Of a stretch of DNA of 64,000 nucleotides, positions 19,718 to 30,000 are shown piece after piece. The DNA is from Aureococcus anophagefferens (Eukaryota; Sar; Pelagophyceae; Pelagomonadales; Pelagomonadaceae), in NCBI RefSeq assembly GCF_000186865.1, contig NW_008705561.1, positions 2,711,094 to 2,775,093 on the forward strand, read 5' to 3'. The translations under genes were made by a program, and so were the position numbers. Under the pieces are notes generated by a model that saw nothing but the letters and a program-made list of their open reading frames with translations, made no database searches and had not been told where the DNA came from. The stretch's first letter is position 1. Each line of letters starts with the position of its first letter.

Positions 19718-21647
19718 ATGATCATGATGCGGCCGTGGGCTGCCCTGACGCTCCTCCTGCTCGGCTGCGCTTCTGCCGGCACGGTGTCCGGCACGGTGCG
19801 TTGGCGCCGGAGCCTCGGCGCCGGCGAGGAGGTCGCCGCGGCGCTCGTGCCCCTCGCGACGCGCACGGACGGCTCGCCGCTGCCGCTGGAGAAGCTGCGC
19901 GTCCAGGGCGCCTTCCTCTCCTACGGCGACGTGTCGCCCGCGGCGCACGACGTCGCGGCGACGCCCGCGGAAGACGACGGGGCCTACGCGTATCGGTTTG
20001 ACGACGTGTCCGGCGCGTTCGCCGTCGTCGCCTTCGTGCGCCGCAAGGGCGCCGCGTGGATCGACTTCTCGCTGCCCCAGATGGGCTTCCACACGGGCGA
20101 CGCCGAGTGCAACGAGCACAGCCACACGCAGCGTCCTGTGGCGGTGACGATTCTCGAGAGATTTTGACCGGGAAAACGATGAAAAATCGTCACCGTCACG
20201 CTTGGTAGGCCACACGGCGGTCTGCGCGCGGTCGCTCGTCGTCGGCGACGGCGCCCGCCTCGACGACGTCGACGTCGAGATCCGCCCGCTCGCGGCGATG
20301 CCCGCGCCGGCGCGCGTCGCCGCGCCCGGCAACGGCACGGGCTTCGGCGTCCTGCGCGTCCTCGACGGGGGCTACCACACGCTCGAGACCGCGGGCACGC
20401 CCTGGCAGCGCGGCTGGGCCCACGGCTACCTCCTCGCGGCGCAGATCTTGGACTTCTTCGAGTTCTTCGTTCTGGAGGACCGCGTCCGGGGCGCGCCCGC
20501 GGCGATCAAATCCCGCTATCCCGCCATCCGCGACGCCCTCGAGCGGCGCATCGCGCTGTCGCCGACGGCCGAGCGGAAGGTCCGGGGCATGCTCGCGGGC
20601 ATGGCGGCGTCGGGCGCGAATCTGAGCACGTCCGTCGGTAATTTCGGCTACGGGGACCTGCTCGCCATCAACAACTACAACGACTTCTCGCGCATCCTCG
20701 AGCTCGACGGCCGGCCGGCGCGCCACGAGCGCGAGGACAGCTGCACGCAGTTCGTCTTCTTCGGGGACCTCACGGGCGGCGAGGGCACGATCGCGGGCCG
20801 CAACATGGATGGCGAGAACGACGTGCGCAAGGTCACGGTGCGGTCCCTCGTGCTCTTCGCCGACGCGGGCGCGAAGAAGGTCGTGCACGCCATGTGGCCG
20901 GGCTTCGTCGGCGCGTCGTCGGCCTTCAACGAGGACGGCACGTACCTCATGGAGAACGCGGGCTGCTCGCCGGCGCTCGAGCCGCTGGCCGCCGGCGCGA
21001 CGGTCCCCTCGGAGCGCGACATGATCCTCGGGCTCTTGCAGGAGCCCGAGGCGGGCCTGGGCCTCCCGCGGCTGCCGACGCCCGGGGCCGCGCTCGCGGC
21101 CGTCGAAGAGCGGTGGGCCTCGAACGCGACCGGGGGTGCGTGCATCAGCGGCTGCATCCTGGTTTTCGCGCGGCCGTCCCTCGACCTCCCCGGCGACGCG
21201 GGCTGGATCATCGAGGGCGACCTCCGGGGCCACGCGGTCCGCGGCCCCGCGCAGCCCAACGTCGAGCCGTTCCAGCGAGAGGGCGTCATGGCCTCGAACC
21301 ACTACTGGCGATACAACACGGACCCCCTGGACGTGCGGAACAACGGCTCCGCGCGCTGCAACGGCCAGGCGGCGACCTTCTCGTCGCTCTGGCGCTATGA
21401 GGCGGGCAAGAACCGCGTCGAGGCGCTCCTCCGCGACGCGGCCGCGGCGCGCGCGACGCCCGTCGACGAGGCAAAGATGCAGACGCTCTTGCGCACCGTG
21501 TCCCACGGCACGACGGAGCACAGCATCATCTTCCACCCCGACGACATGCGCTTCTCCATCTCCAAGGCCGCGCTCGACGCGCCCGCCAACGACGCGCCGG
21601 ACCGGACCTGGACGACCTTCGCGTTCACGGACATGTTCTCTTCGTGA
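19718..21647 (+). CDS. Secreted C45-like Ntn hydrolase with N-terminal extra domain
   Basis: Exons are 19718-20120 and 20209-21647, giving 613 residues (12 nt more if the internal GT donor at 20133 is used). The signal peptide is MIMMRPWAALTLLLLGCASA. Residues 20-135 form a beta-rich region that reads as a separate domain (GTVRWRRSLGAG...DFSLPQMGFHTGD). The C-terminal 450 residues resemble acyl-CoA:isopenicillin-N acyltransferase/phospholipase-B-like hydrolases: TPWQRGWAHGYLLA, then DSCTQFVFFG with a Cys that could become the N-terminal nucleophile after self-cleavage (about residue 311), and GTIAGRNMDG. An extracellular or lysosomal amidase is the best guess. Several N-glycosylation sequons are present. 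Confidence 0.78.
20121..20208 (+). mobile_element. Introner family C, copy 2 (88-bp intron)
   Basis: The exact duplication GCCACACG stands at 20121-20128 and 20209-20216. The element starts CAGCGTCCTGTGGCGGTGAC and ends CGCTTGGTAG. Splicing from the duplication joins NEHSHT to AVCARS; the internal GT at 20133 would add four residues. Confidence 0.88.
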
Positions 21648-21661
21648 TGGGCTTTAAGACC

Positions 21662-22399
21662 TTACTTCTCCGCCGGCTTCTCCGGGCATAGCACCCGTAC
21701 GTGCGCTTTGAGCGCCGCGATGGCCGTCCGGCGCGCGGTCTCCTGCTTGGCCTTGCTGGCCTTGAGCGCGTTGTGGCCCGCGCCGTCGATCGCGACGACG
21801 GTCGAGGTCGCGCGGCAGGGCGCGTCCGCGAGGATGGCGTCCAGGGCCGCGGCGCCCGTCGGCGCGGCGGCGTCGCGCCACTTGTTCGTGCGGTTGAGGA
21901 ACGGGTCGTTGGCGCCGCTGAGGAAGAGGACCTTCGCTTCCGCCGGGAGCGCGCGCGCGGCCGCGGCGCGGTCCGTCGTCGGCTTCGGCGGCGAGTCGCC
22001 GTAGAGCGGGTAGCTCTCGAGGATCGCGCCGTCGAGGACGACGTTCGCCGGCAGGTCGCGCGCCGCGGCGTGCTTGACGAGGAGCGCCGCGACGACGCGG
22101 CAGCCGAAGGAGTGGCCGACGAGCACGACGGGCGCGTCCGGCGCGTCCGCCGCCGCGCGCGACGCCGCGGCCTCGACGAGCGCGACGTTCGCGCCCATCT
22201 GCGACGGGAAGTTGCCGGCCCACTTGCCGCCGGCGATGGTGCAGGTGCGGCCCAGCGTGCCGAGCGCCGCGGAGAGGAGCGCGCAATCGCCGCCGCTGGC
22301 GCCTGGAGCCACGACGAAGGTCGGGCGCACGCGGGCCTGCTTCTTTGCATCATCAGGGCCGGCGTCGTCCGTCGGCTTGCGCTTGAGGAACTTGTCCAT
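21662..22399 (-). CDS. Small alpha/beta hydrolase (KANSL3/TEX30-like)
   Basis: This is an intronless 245-residue gene, 14 bp from the convergent Ntn hydrolase stop. The first 24 residues are Lys/Asp-rich. The hydrolase fold begins at RPTFVVAPGASG; the nucleophile elbow is VLVGHSFGCR (Ser about residue 98). The candidate acid is in LSGANDPFLN and the candidate His in IDGAGHNAL, giving a complete Ser-Asp-His triad. This small single-domain layout matches the TEX30/KANSL3/YcjY-type hydrolases. No targeting signal, so probably cytosolic; the substrate is unknown. Confidence 0.85.
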   Translation of the reverse strand: MDKFLKRKPTDDAGPDDAKKQARVRPTFVVAPGASGGDCALLSAALGTLGRTCTIAGGKWAGNFPSQMGANVALVEAAASRAAADAPDAPVVLVGHSFGCRVVAALLVKHAAARDLPANVVLDGAILESYPLYGDSPPKPTTDRAAAARALPAEAKVLFLSGANDPFLNRTNKWRDAAAPTGAAALDAILADAPCRATSTVVAIDGAGHNALKASKAKQETARRTAIAALKAHVRVLCPEKPAEK

Positions 22400-22858
22400 C
22401 GGTCTTAGATGACGCAGGTATCAAAGCGCAGACTGGCGGGTTTTGGACTCGGCCATACTCTGCCAAAAAGACTGATGCGCTTGCATAATAATTATTGCAG
22501 GCGTCGTCCCGGCCTGTCGCACGTGAGTGTCGGGGCGGGCAGCCGCACCAGCAAACATCATGTCGTCGCTGGGCGCTGCCCCGGTGGCGGGCGAAGCTCG
22601 AGAGCGTGGCCGGGGCCTACCCGTGGCTGGAGCTGCTGGTGGTGTGCGGGGAGGGGTTCTGCGCGCGCCTCCAGGGGTGTGAGTTAAAGACCGCAACCTC
22701 CACGGGATCACGTGAAAAGAATTACGAAATAACGATTTAACTAAAAGCGGAAGTATCCATGATTATTGGAAGTACCAGGTCCTCGCATCGAGACGAGGTT
22801 CATGACATTGTGTAGTAGCGCACCGCAAGCTCCGCACCTCGGTGACGGTTGAAAGGTA
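22400..22858. other. 459-bp spacer, less GC-rich, no gene seen
   Basis: This interval separates the divergent hydrolase and RelA/SpoT-fold genes. Composition is visibly closer to 50-55% GC than the genes. Short frames on both strands look random. No tRNA, repeat or element end was recognised. Confidence 0.4.
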
Positions 22859-24448
22859 ATGACTTCCGAGGTAAAGCAGAGCGCGACTTCGGCCCAGGAA
22901 ATGGAGTCGATGCTGGGCAACTACTTGAGCGTGGCGAGAGAAGCGGCAGCGCAAGAGGCCGTGGCGTCTCTCCAAGCGGAGGTCAAGCGGGCTGCGGCGG
23001 AGAACCGAGCGGAGGTCGAGCGGGTTGCGGCGGAGAACCGAGCGCTCAAGGCGAAGCTCTCCGCCGTCGAGGCGCGATCCGAACTCGCGAGCCCGCGGAA
23101 GCCGTCAGGCGCGGGACCCGAGGAGAAGCACGCCGATGACGCGGAGGAGGCGCAGATGGTCAAGGTGCTCCGGGACTTCACGCCGCTGTGCAAGCTCGAG
23201 CCGGTGCAGCGGCTCGTCGCCGCTCCGGAGCTGAAGCGCACCGAGGGGTGGGTGCTGACGTCTCGTGCAAGTGCCGAGTCCGCCACCGCGCTTCGTCCGC
23301 TCGTCGCGGAGCTGGAAAACGTGATCGGCGAGGCGATGGCAGTGCGCCTCGGGGAGGCGAAGATCTACTCGCGCTGCGTCGCGGTCGTCGAGGAGGGCAA
23401 CCGAGACTTCCGCGCGGTCTACAATTCGATGTGGACGACCATCGCCAATGCGGACGCCGAGGGCCTCGCCGCCTACTCCGCCGCCGTCGCGGAGCTCGCC
23501 CTCCCCGGCGCGGGCGCGAAGCAGCGTGCGGGGTGCGACGTCGTCGCGCTCTACGAGGACGCCGCGTGCGCGAAGCCCGGATACGACGCGCTCGTGAAAG
23601 ACGTCGCCGCGCGCGTCCCCGCCGTCGAGCTCGAGCTGCCCGCGGGCCTGAAGTCGACCACGCGAATTGTCGAGAAGAGCCTCTTCCGCGTCGACGCGCC
23701 GCCCGGCACCGTCGACGGCGTCTTCGACGTCGTCCGGGGCATGCTCGTCGCCCCGTCGATGGGCGCCGTCGCCGCGGTGGTCAAAGCCTTCGGCTCGAAC
23801 CCCCGCGTCGTCCTCACGCGCGTGAAGAACCGCTACGACGACGCCGCCGCGAGCGCCGGCGGCTGGCGCGACCTCATGCTCAACTTCTACCTCGCCGACG
23901 ACGACGCGAAGCACGTGTGCGAGGTCCAGGTCGTGCACCGCCAGATGCTCGTCGCGCGCGAGGGCCTCTCGGGCCACAGCATCTACAATCGCGTGCGCAA
24001 CGCCTCCGAGCTCTGCGAATACATGGTAAGCTGCATCGACCGCCTCGGATGGAAACCGGACGACGCGAGCCGCGCCGGCTTCTCGCGCAAGGACCAGATC
24101 ATGCTCGGACTCGAGACGGATTTCTTTGAAGTTTGTTTCAATTTCGAGCTTGCGATGATTTGGTTTTTTAAAGCCTCGACCAAACCGCCTAGAATTTGGT
24201 ACCACGCTTTTTTCAACTGTTTTTTTGTCATTTCGGCTATTACTTATGTGGCTGCTACAATCACTTATTGGACTTTGTTTTTTCTTTATAAATTTTGCCA
24301 ATTCTGTGGAATGGCTGCCAATGCGTGTTACAACAAGAATAAGGTGGATGAAAATCAATGGAGATCCTATGATAATCGAGTCCACCACGCCGACAGCTCT
24401 GGAGTTGATCATGAAGCAAGGCTAAAGGAGGCATTCGGGGACATGTAG
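22859..24448 (+). CDS. RelA/SpoT-fold domain protein with membrane tail
   Basis: The gene is intronless, 529 residues, starting at ATG 22859. Residues 1-80 form a coiled coil. Residues 235-365 resemble the RelA/SpoT nucleotidyltransferase-like fold found in many algal genomes: VFDVVRGMLVAP, LTRVKNRYDDA, GWRDLMLNFYL, CEVQVVHRQML. Whether it makes (p)ppGpp is doubtful; no HD hydrolase domain is visible. From about residue 420 composition changes sharply to AT-rich, encoding two to three hydrophobic segments (IWYHAFFNCFFVISAITYV, ITYWTLFFLYKFCQFCG) and a polar tail. The tail may be a later addition or a different exon structure. Confidence 0.7.
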   Translation: MTSEVKQSATSAQEMESMLGNYLSVAREAAAQEAVASLQAEVKRAAAENRAEVERVAAENRALKAKLSAVEARSELASPRKPSGAGPEEKHADDAEEAQMVKVLRDFTPLCKLEPVQRLVAAPELKRTEGWVLTSRASAESATALRPLVAELENVIGEAMAVRLGEAKIYSRCVAVVEEGNRDFRAVYNSMWTTIANADAEGLAAYSAAVAELALPGAGAKQRAGCDVVALYEDAACAKPGYDALVKDVAARVPAVELELPAGLKSTTRIVEKSLFRVDAPPGTVDGVFDVVRGMLVAPSMGAVAAVVKAFGSNPRVVLTRVKNRYDDAAASAGGWRDLMLNFYLADDDAKHVCEVQVVHRQMLVAREGLSGHSIYNRVRNASELCEYMVSCIDRLGWKPDDASRAGFSRKDQIMLGLETDFFEVCFNFELAMIWFFKASTKPPRIWYHAFFNCFFVISAITYVAATITYWTLFFLYKFCQFCGMAANACYNKNKVDENQWRSYDNRVHHADSSGVDHEARLKEAFGDM

Positions 24449-24449
24449 A

Positions 24450-24659
24450 CTGATCCTCGTCCTGAACGCGAACGACGACCTGATCTGCTCCTATAAGAAT
24501 GTCGACGACCACATCTCGCTCTTCCGGCGCCACCCGACGGCGGTCCTCGCGCGGATGCCGCGATATAGCCACCGCGGCTTCTACGCGGGCTGGCCGTGGC
24601 GCGCGGAGCCCTGCGGCCACGCCGTCGGGCGCCCGCTTCCTCGCCGCGGCGGGCCCTAG
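24450..24659 (+). pseudogene. Possible coding remnant without a start codon
   Basis: Immediately after the stop of the RelA/SpoT-fold gene, another frame is open for about 70 codons with protein-like content (LILVLNANDDLICSYKN, VARMPRYSHRGFYAGWPW-type composition) and ends at TAG 24657-24659. GC content returns to the genomic norm here. It could be the tail of the same gene reached by splicing out the AT-rich part, or a fragment of a lost gene. Confidence 0.35.
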
Positions 24660-24846
24660 GTGCGGCGACGTTAGGACGCCTGGGAGTCGAGGGACGAGTC
24701 CCGCCGCGGCCGGAGCGCCGTGAGCGCGCCGAAGCGGGCCTGGAGGTCAGCCTCGGGCGTGCAAGCACCGTCAAGCACCCTTCAAACAACCTCGCGCAGT
24801 TGGATGTTGGTGCCGGTGATCAAATGATGGGGCAGCACGAAGAGAG

Positions 24847-27032
24847 ATGATGCGCAGGGCTGCCGCGTTCGCCCTGCTCCGGCTCGCGCTGGGCCGCGTC
24901 GTCGTCCTCGACGGGCGGTCGACGCCCGGTGCGAGCGGCGGCGCCGCGTGCGACGAGGCGGCGCCGTGCCTGCCGGTGCCCTGCGCGGCGACCGCGGTGG
25001 CGTCTGGCGCGGACGTGTCGGCGCTCGTCGAGGCCGCGGTCAAGGCCGAGGTCGCGGGCCTGCGGGAGGCGCTCCTGCGCGACGTCGAGGACCGCGTGGC
25101 GCCCCTGGGCGCGGCGCTCGCGGAGGCGCGCGCGGAGTACGCCGCCGCCGAGCGCGTCGTCTCCGCCGTCGCGGCGGCGGCCGGCGGCGGCGGCGTCGCG
25201 CCCAACACCGTCAACAACGACTGGCGCGGCGAGGTCGCGGCCGTCGAGATCCGGCTCCGGGTCGAGGTCGAGCGCGCCGAGGCTCGACTCCGCGAGTCGC
25301 TCAAAAGCAGCGGCGGCGGCGGCGGCGGCGCGGACGACGCCGACGGCGCCTGGCGCGGCGAGGTCGCGGCCGTCGAGGCGCGGCTCGCGGCCGAGGCGGA
25401 GCGGTCCGAGGCGCGGTGGCGCGAGTCGCACGCGGGCCTCGGCTCGAGGCGGCGGCCGCCGCCGCGGAAACGAGACTTTTGGAGGCCATCGCCGCGGCGG
25501 ACGCGACCGCCGCCGCGCGCGTCGCGGGCCTCGAGCGCGACGCGGCCGAGGCCGGCGTGCGCCTCGCGGCGGCCGCGGCGACGGCCGGCGCCGCGGCGGC
25601 GAAACTCGACGGGCTAGTCGCTACAACAGAAGCCCTCGGCGCGCGCGCGGACGCGGTCGACGCGAGGCTCGCCGACGGCGACCAGCGAGCCGACGCGCTC
25701 CGCGACGTCGCCGACGCGACGCTCACGGTCGTCGACGGCGTCGCGGGCGACGTGCGCGACGCCGTCGCGGCGACCGTGGCCGTCGACGTCGCGCACAACG
25801 CGACGCGGCGCGACGTCGCGGCCCTCGCGGCGCGCGCGGACGGCGCCGCGGCCGCCTTAGCCGCCGCCGAGGCGAAGCGGGACGAGGCGCGGCGCAACGA
25901 CGCGCTGGCGGCCGCGGCGCGCGACGAGGCGCGCGACGGCGCCGCCGCGGCGGCGCGCGACCAAGCGGCCGAGGCCGCCGACGCCGCCGCGGCGCGCCTC
26001 GCGGCCGTCGAGGCGGAATCCGCGGCCGCGCGCGCCGCGGTCGCCGCGCTCGAGGCGTCCGTCGCCGACGGCGACCGCTCCGCGGCGCGCCTCATCGACG
26101 GCGTCGCGGCGGCGGCCGAGGCGACGGCCGCGGACGCCGCCGCGGCCCTCGCGCGCGTTTCGACCCTGGAGCTCGGCGTCGCGCGGAACCTGTCCGACGT
26201 CGTGGCGCTCGTGGACCTCGTCGCCGCGGACCTCGCCGACAACGCGTCGCGCGCCGTCGCCGCGCTCGGCGCGGCCGTCGCCGAGGCCGCCGCGGCCGCC
26301 GAGCGCCGCGGCGCCGCGGCCCGGGCCGACGTCGCGGCCGCGGCGAACGCGAACGCGCGCGCGGCCGTCGCGCTCGCCGTCGCCGCGGAGCGGCGCGCCG
26401 CCGGCGCGGCCGCGGCCGCGGCCGAGGGCGCCCTCGCGCTCGAGGCGTCCTTCGCGACGAGTTTAGGAGACGTCGTCGACCTCGTGGATCTCGTCGCCGA
26501 GAAATTCGCCCAGAACCTCTCGGCCATCGAGGCCGACCTGCACCGCAACGCGACGTTGTCCGCGACGCTGTCCTTCGAAGCGGACGCCGCGGGGCTCCGC
26601 GCGGACGTCGCCGAGGCGACGGGCGCGCTCGCGGCCGCGGCGGCGAATTTCACGCGCGTCGACGCGCGCGTCGCCCACGCCGAGGCGGGCGCGGCGCTCC
26701 TCGAGGGCGCCCTCGGGGACCTCGCGTCGGCCATCGAGGCCGAGGTCGCGACGCGGCGCGAGAACCTCGCGGAGCTGCGGGACGCGGACGCGGCCGCGAA
26801 CGCGACGGCGGCGCGGCTCGCGGACGGCCTCTCCGCGGCGTCCGGCGAGGCCCGCGCCGCCGCCGCGCGCCACGAGTCCGCCCTCGAGCGCCTCCTCGCG
26901 GCGGTCGTCGCGCCGCCGCGCCGGGGCGACGCCGCGCCGCCGCCGGAGCCGCCCGCGCCCAAGCCCGCGCCGACGCCGCGGCTGCCCCCGTGGGGCAGCC
27001 AGTCCATCATCCTCGACACGGGTAAAAGTTAA
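24847..27032 (+). CDS. Ala-rich long coiled-coil secreted/membrane protein, apparent frameshift
   Basis: The start at ATG 24847 gives a hydrophobic N-terminus (MMRRAAAFALLRLALGRVVVL). The protein reads in one frame to about 25440 (ending RESHAGLG), then continues in the next frame as LEAAAAAAETRLLEAI through to the stop at 27032; a single missing base near 25440 would join them. The sequence is dominated by Ala, Glu, Arg, Asp in long heptad-like runs, so an extended coiled coil of about 700 residues is expected. The C-terminus is a Pro-rich linker and SIILDTGKS. Several sequons fit a lumenal or surface protein. No family recognised. Confidence 0.65.
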
Positions 27033-27087
27033 AGCGACGCGCCAAAGCTAGCAGCCACCATCCTCGACACGGGTAAGAGTTAAAGCG
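27004..27087. repeat. 33-bp direct duplication over a stop codon
   Basis: Two 33-bp copies with two mismatches lie at 27004-27036 and 27055-27087, offset by 51 bp; each contains CCTCGACACGGGTAA and the stop context AGTTAAAGCG. The first copy encodes the C-terminus of the coiled-coil gene, the second lies in the short convergent 3' spacer. Confidence 0.85.
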
Positions 27088-27095
27088 GCCCCTGC

Positions 27096-30000
27096 CTAGA
27101 CCGGCCCGGCGGTCCACATGGAGCCGTGGAGCGTCCGCGGGGAGCCGAAGGTCTTGCCGTCGTTGCGCGTGACGGAGGACGCGCGGCGGCGGAGGCGCGG
27201 CGGCGCGGACGGCGGCCGCGGCGCGGCGAAGTCGACCCGGGCCACGGCCTGGGCCTCGTCGAAGGTCGCGTAGTTCGCGGACAGCGCCGTGCGGTACTGC
27301 TTGTCGAGCTTCGCGAGCTCGACGTGGAGCAGGCTCTTCAGGTTCGCGAGCGCCTTCTCCTGGCGGCGCTCCATGGACAGCAACCGGCTCGCGTGGCGCC
27401 GCTCGAGGGCCGCGTAGGCGTTCTGGTGCTGGACGACCAGGTTCTCGAGGCGCCGGCCCGTCGCGACCCTCTTCACGGCGTCGCAGTGGGACTTCGCCGT
27501 CTCCAGATCCAGCTTCCGCGCGTGGCGCTCGTGCTCGTCGGCCTCGGCGAAGCGCTTCTTCTTCCGCAGGTGCTTGGCGAGCTTCAGCTGGCGCACGAAC
27601 TCGGGCGTCTTCGTCCGCGTGCGGATGTTGAACTTCTGGTTCGCGGCGAGGTACGCGGGCCGGTCGCTGGGCAGCGCGTCGGCGGCGGGCTTCTCGTAGC
27701 CCTCGGCCTTGTCGACCATCTCCTCGACGTAGGACGACGCCTGGCGGTCGTGCTCGCGCTTCAGGAGCTCGAGCGCGGTCCGCGCGTCGCGATCGCGCGC
27801 CATCCGCTCCTGCGCGTGGTGCTCCTCCAAAGCGCGCTCCCGCGCGGCGTGCTGGACGGCGACGCGCTGCTTCGCCGCGACGAGCTGGCGCTTGCAGCGC
27901 GCGGCCCGCTCGCGCTTCTGCGCGTCCTGGAGCGCCGCGATGGGCGCGTCGAGCTCGAGCGCCTTCTCCAGTAGACCGTCGCGCCGGAGGTTCGCGCGCT
28001 CCGCGAGCAGCGTCTTGAGCGTCGCTTGGCCGGAGACGACGCTCTGGGACCGCGCGTCCAGGTTCGACATTTGCTCGCCGTGCTCGTTGAGGTGGTGGCC
28101 CTGGCTGAGGTCGCGCTCGTGTTTCTGCGCGCGGCGGTGCAGGTAGCGGTCGAGGCGCCGGTTGATGGACGTGCGCAGGACCTTGGCCGCCGGCGACTCG
28201 AGGGGCTTGGCCCCGGCCGGGAGGGACACCTCCGACACCCCTCCGATCACGCCGGGCCGCGCGCGGCGGCCCAAAGGGCTCTTGCCGTCGCGCCGCTGCG
28301 GCCGCCGCGGCGTCGACGTGGACAGCGTGCCGAGCTCCGCCGCCGACGGCGCGAAGCCCAGGGACGCGCCGGAGGCGCGGTCCGTCGAGAAGGCGCCGCT
28401 GGGCCGCGAGGACGGGAAGAGCTCGTTCGTCGCCTTGGACCGGCGCCGCGCGGCGGGCCGGCCGTCCGCGGACCGCGGGCAGCGTCTCAATATAGGCCCG
28501 CAGGCGCGGCACCCCTCCAAAGCCTCGAAGCCCGCCAACGCGAAGGCGAAGACGACGTGGAAGCGCGGCGCGCCGCCGCCGTCGCCCACTGGCAGCACCG
28601 CGACGTTGCAGCTTTTCGTGGAGACGACGGCCGCGGTCGCCGCCCCCCGGGCGGCGTCCGCCGCGTCGTCCGGCGCGGACTCGCCGAAGGCCGACCGCAC
28701 GGCCGCCGCCCAGGTCTGGGACGGCGGCGCGCCGGGCTCGACGACGCAGGCCGTCGGCCACTCGCCGGAACGGAACGTGTGGTACGCCATCTCGCGCCAC
28801 AGGCTCGCGCCGGTCCGCGCGTACTTGTCCATCGATAAAAACGGCACGCCCTGGCGCGGGTGGTGCGCCGCCGTGTGGAGGTCCGCGTCGACGTCGAGGC
28901 AGCTCGGCAGGTCGCCGCTCCGCGTGCCCCGCAAGCCCAAGATCGCCGCGACGAGCTCGCGGCCGTGCTTCGCCCGCAGGAAGCCCGGTAAGACCCGCGA
29001 CAGCACGCGCACGCAGCGGTGCTGGAGCTCCGGCAATTTCGTCAAGATCGGCGCCCAGTCGAAGGCCGGGTCGCTGAGCGCGCCGACGGGGATCTCGATC
29101 GTCGACGTCACGTAGAGCGGGTTCTCCGCGTACTCGCGGAAGGCCCGCGATGCCAAACGCCCCTGGGCCGCCTGCGTCGCGCCCCCGAGGATCGCGTCGA
29201 TCTGGCGCCAGCATCGGACTAACGCTTTCGCGACGGCGGACCGGTGCTCGCAGTACTTCGCGAACGCCGCGCGGCACGCGCCGCCCTGCCTCAGCAGCGC
29301 CGCCGTCGTCTCCAGCGGCGCCGCGAGCCACTTGAGCGCCGTGAACTTCAAGATGGCCTCGAGGTGGTTCGACTCGACGGCGAGGCGCTCCTTGAGCGGC
29401 TTCGCGGCGTCGCCGTCGGGCACGGGGTCCTCGGCGAGGTCCCGCGCCCAGGGCGTCTCGAGCCGCCTCGGCACCTCGAGGCCCGCCAGCACGGCCGCCG
29501 CGTCGCCGTCCAACCCGCAGTCCACGGACGACGGGCAGCCCCGCAGGAACGCGTCGACGGCCGCGAGCTGCGCCTCGACGGCGTCCGACGGCGCGTCCAT
29601 GTTCACCTGGAGCCCGACCTGGAAGGCGTAGGACCCGTCGGCGCCGAAGACGGGGTGGAGCGCCACGAGGCACTCGAAGGTGCCCCGGTCGTCGTCGCCG
29701 CGGTGGCCGCCGTGGCCCGCCGCGCCCGCGGCGCGCGCGTTCGTCAGGCGAACCAAGGCGCCCCGGCGCCCCCGCACGGCGGACCGCAGCTCCTCCACGA
29801 GGTAGGCCCGCGTGCCCGCGCACTGGAGCAGCCGGCAGTTCTCCTCGAGCACGTCCGTCTCCGTCTCCGCGCCCGCCAACGCCAGAAACGCGTCGTTCGC
29901 GAAGACTATGGGCGCGCCCGGCCTCGCGACGTCGCAGCAGATGCAGGCCAGGGCGCTGTGCTCCATGGCGCCCTTGAGGCAAGCTACGAAGAGCTCGCGG

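Noticed and set aside
22400..22858. Possible tRNA or small RNA gene in an AT-richer spacer
   Set aside because: No consistent A/B box pair or cloverleaf could be traced by eye; not reported.
22859..24448. Assignment as a bona fide (p)ppGpp synthetase
   Set aside because: Only the general RelA/SpoT fold pattern is visible; key synthetase residues cannot be confirmed and no HD or TGS domain is present.
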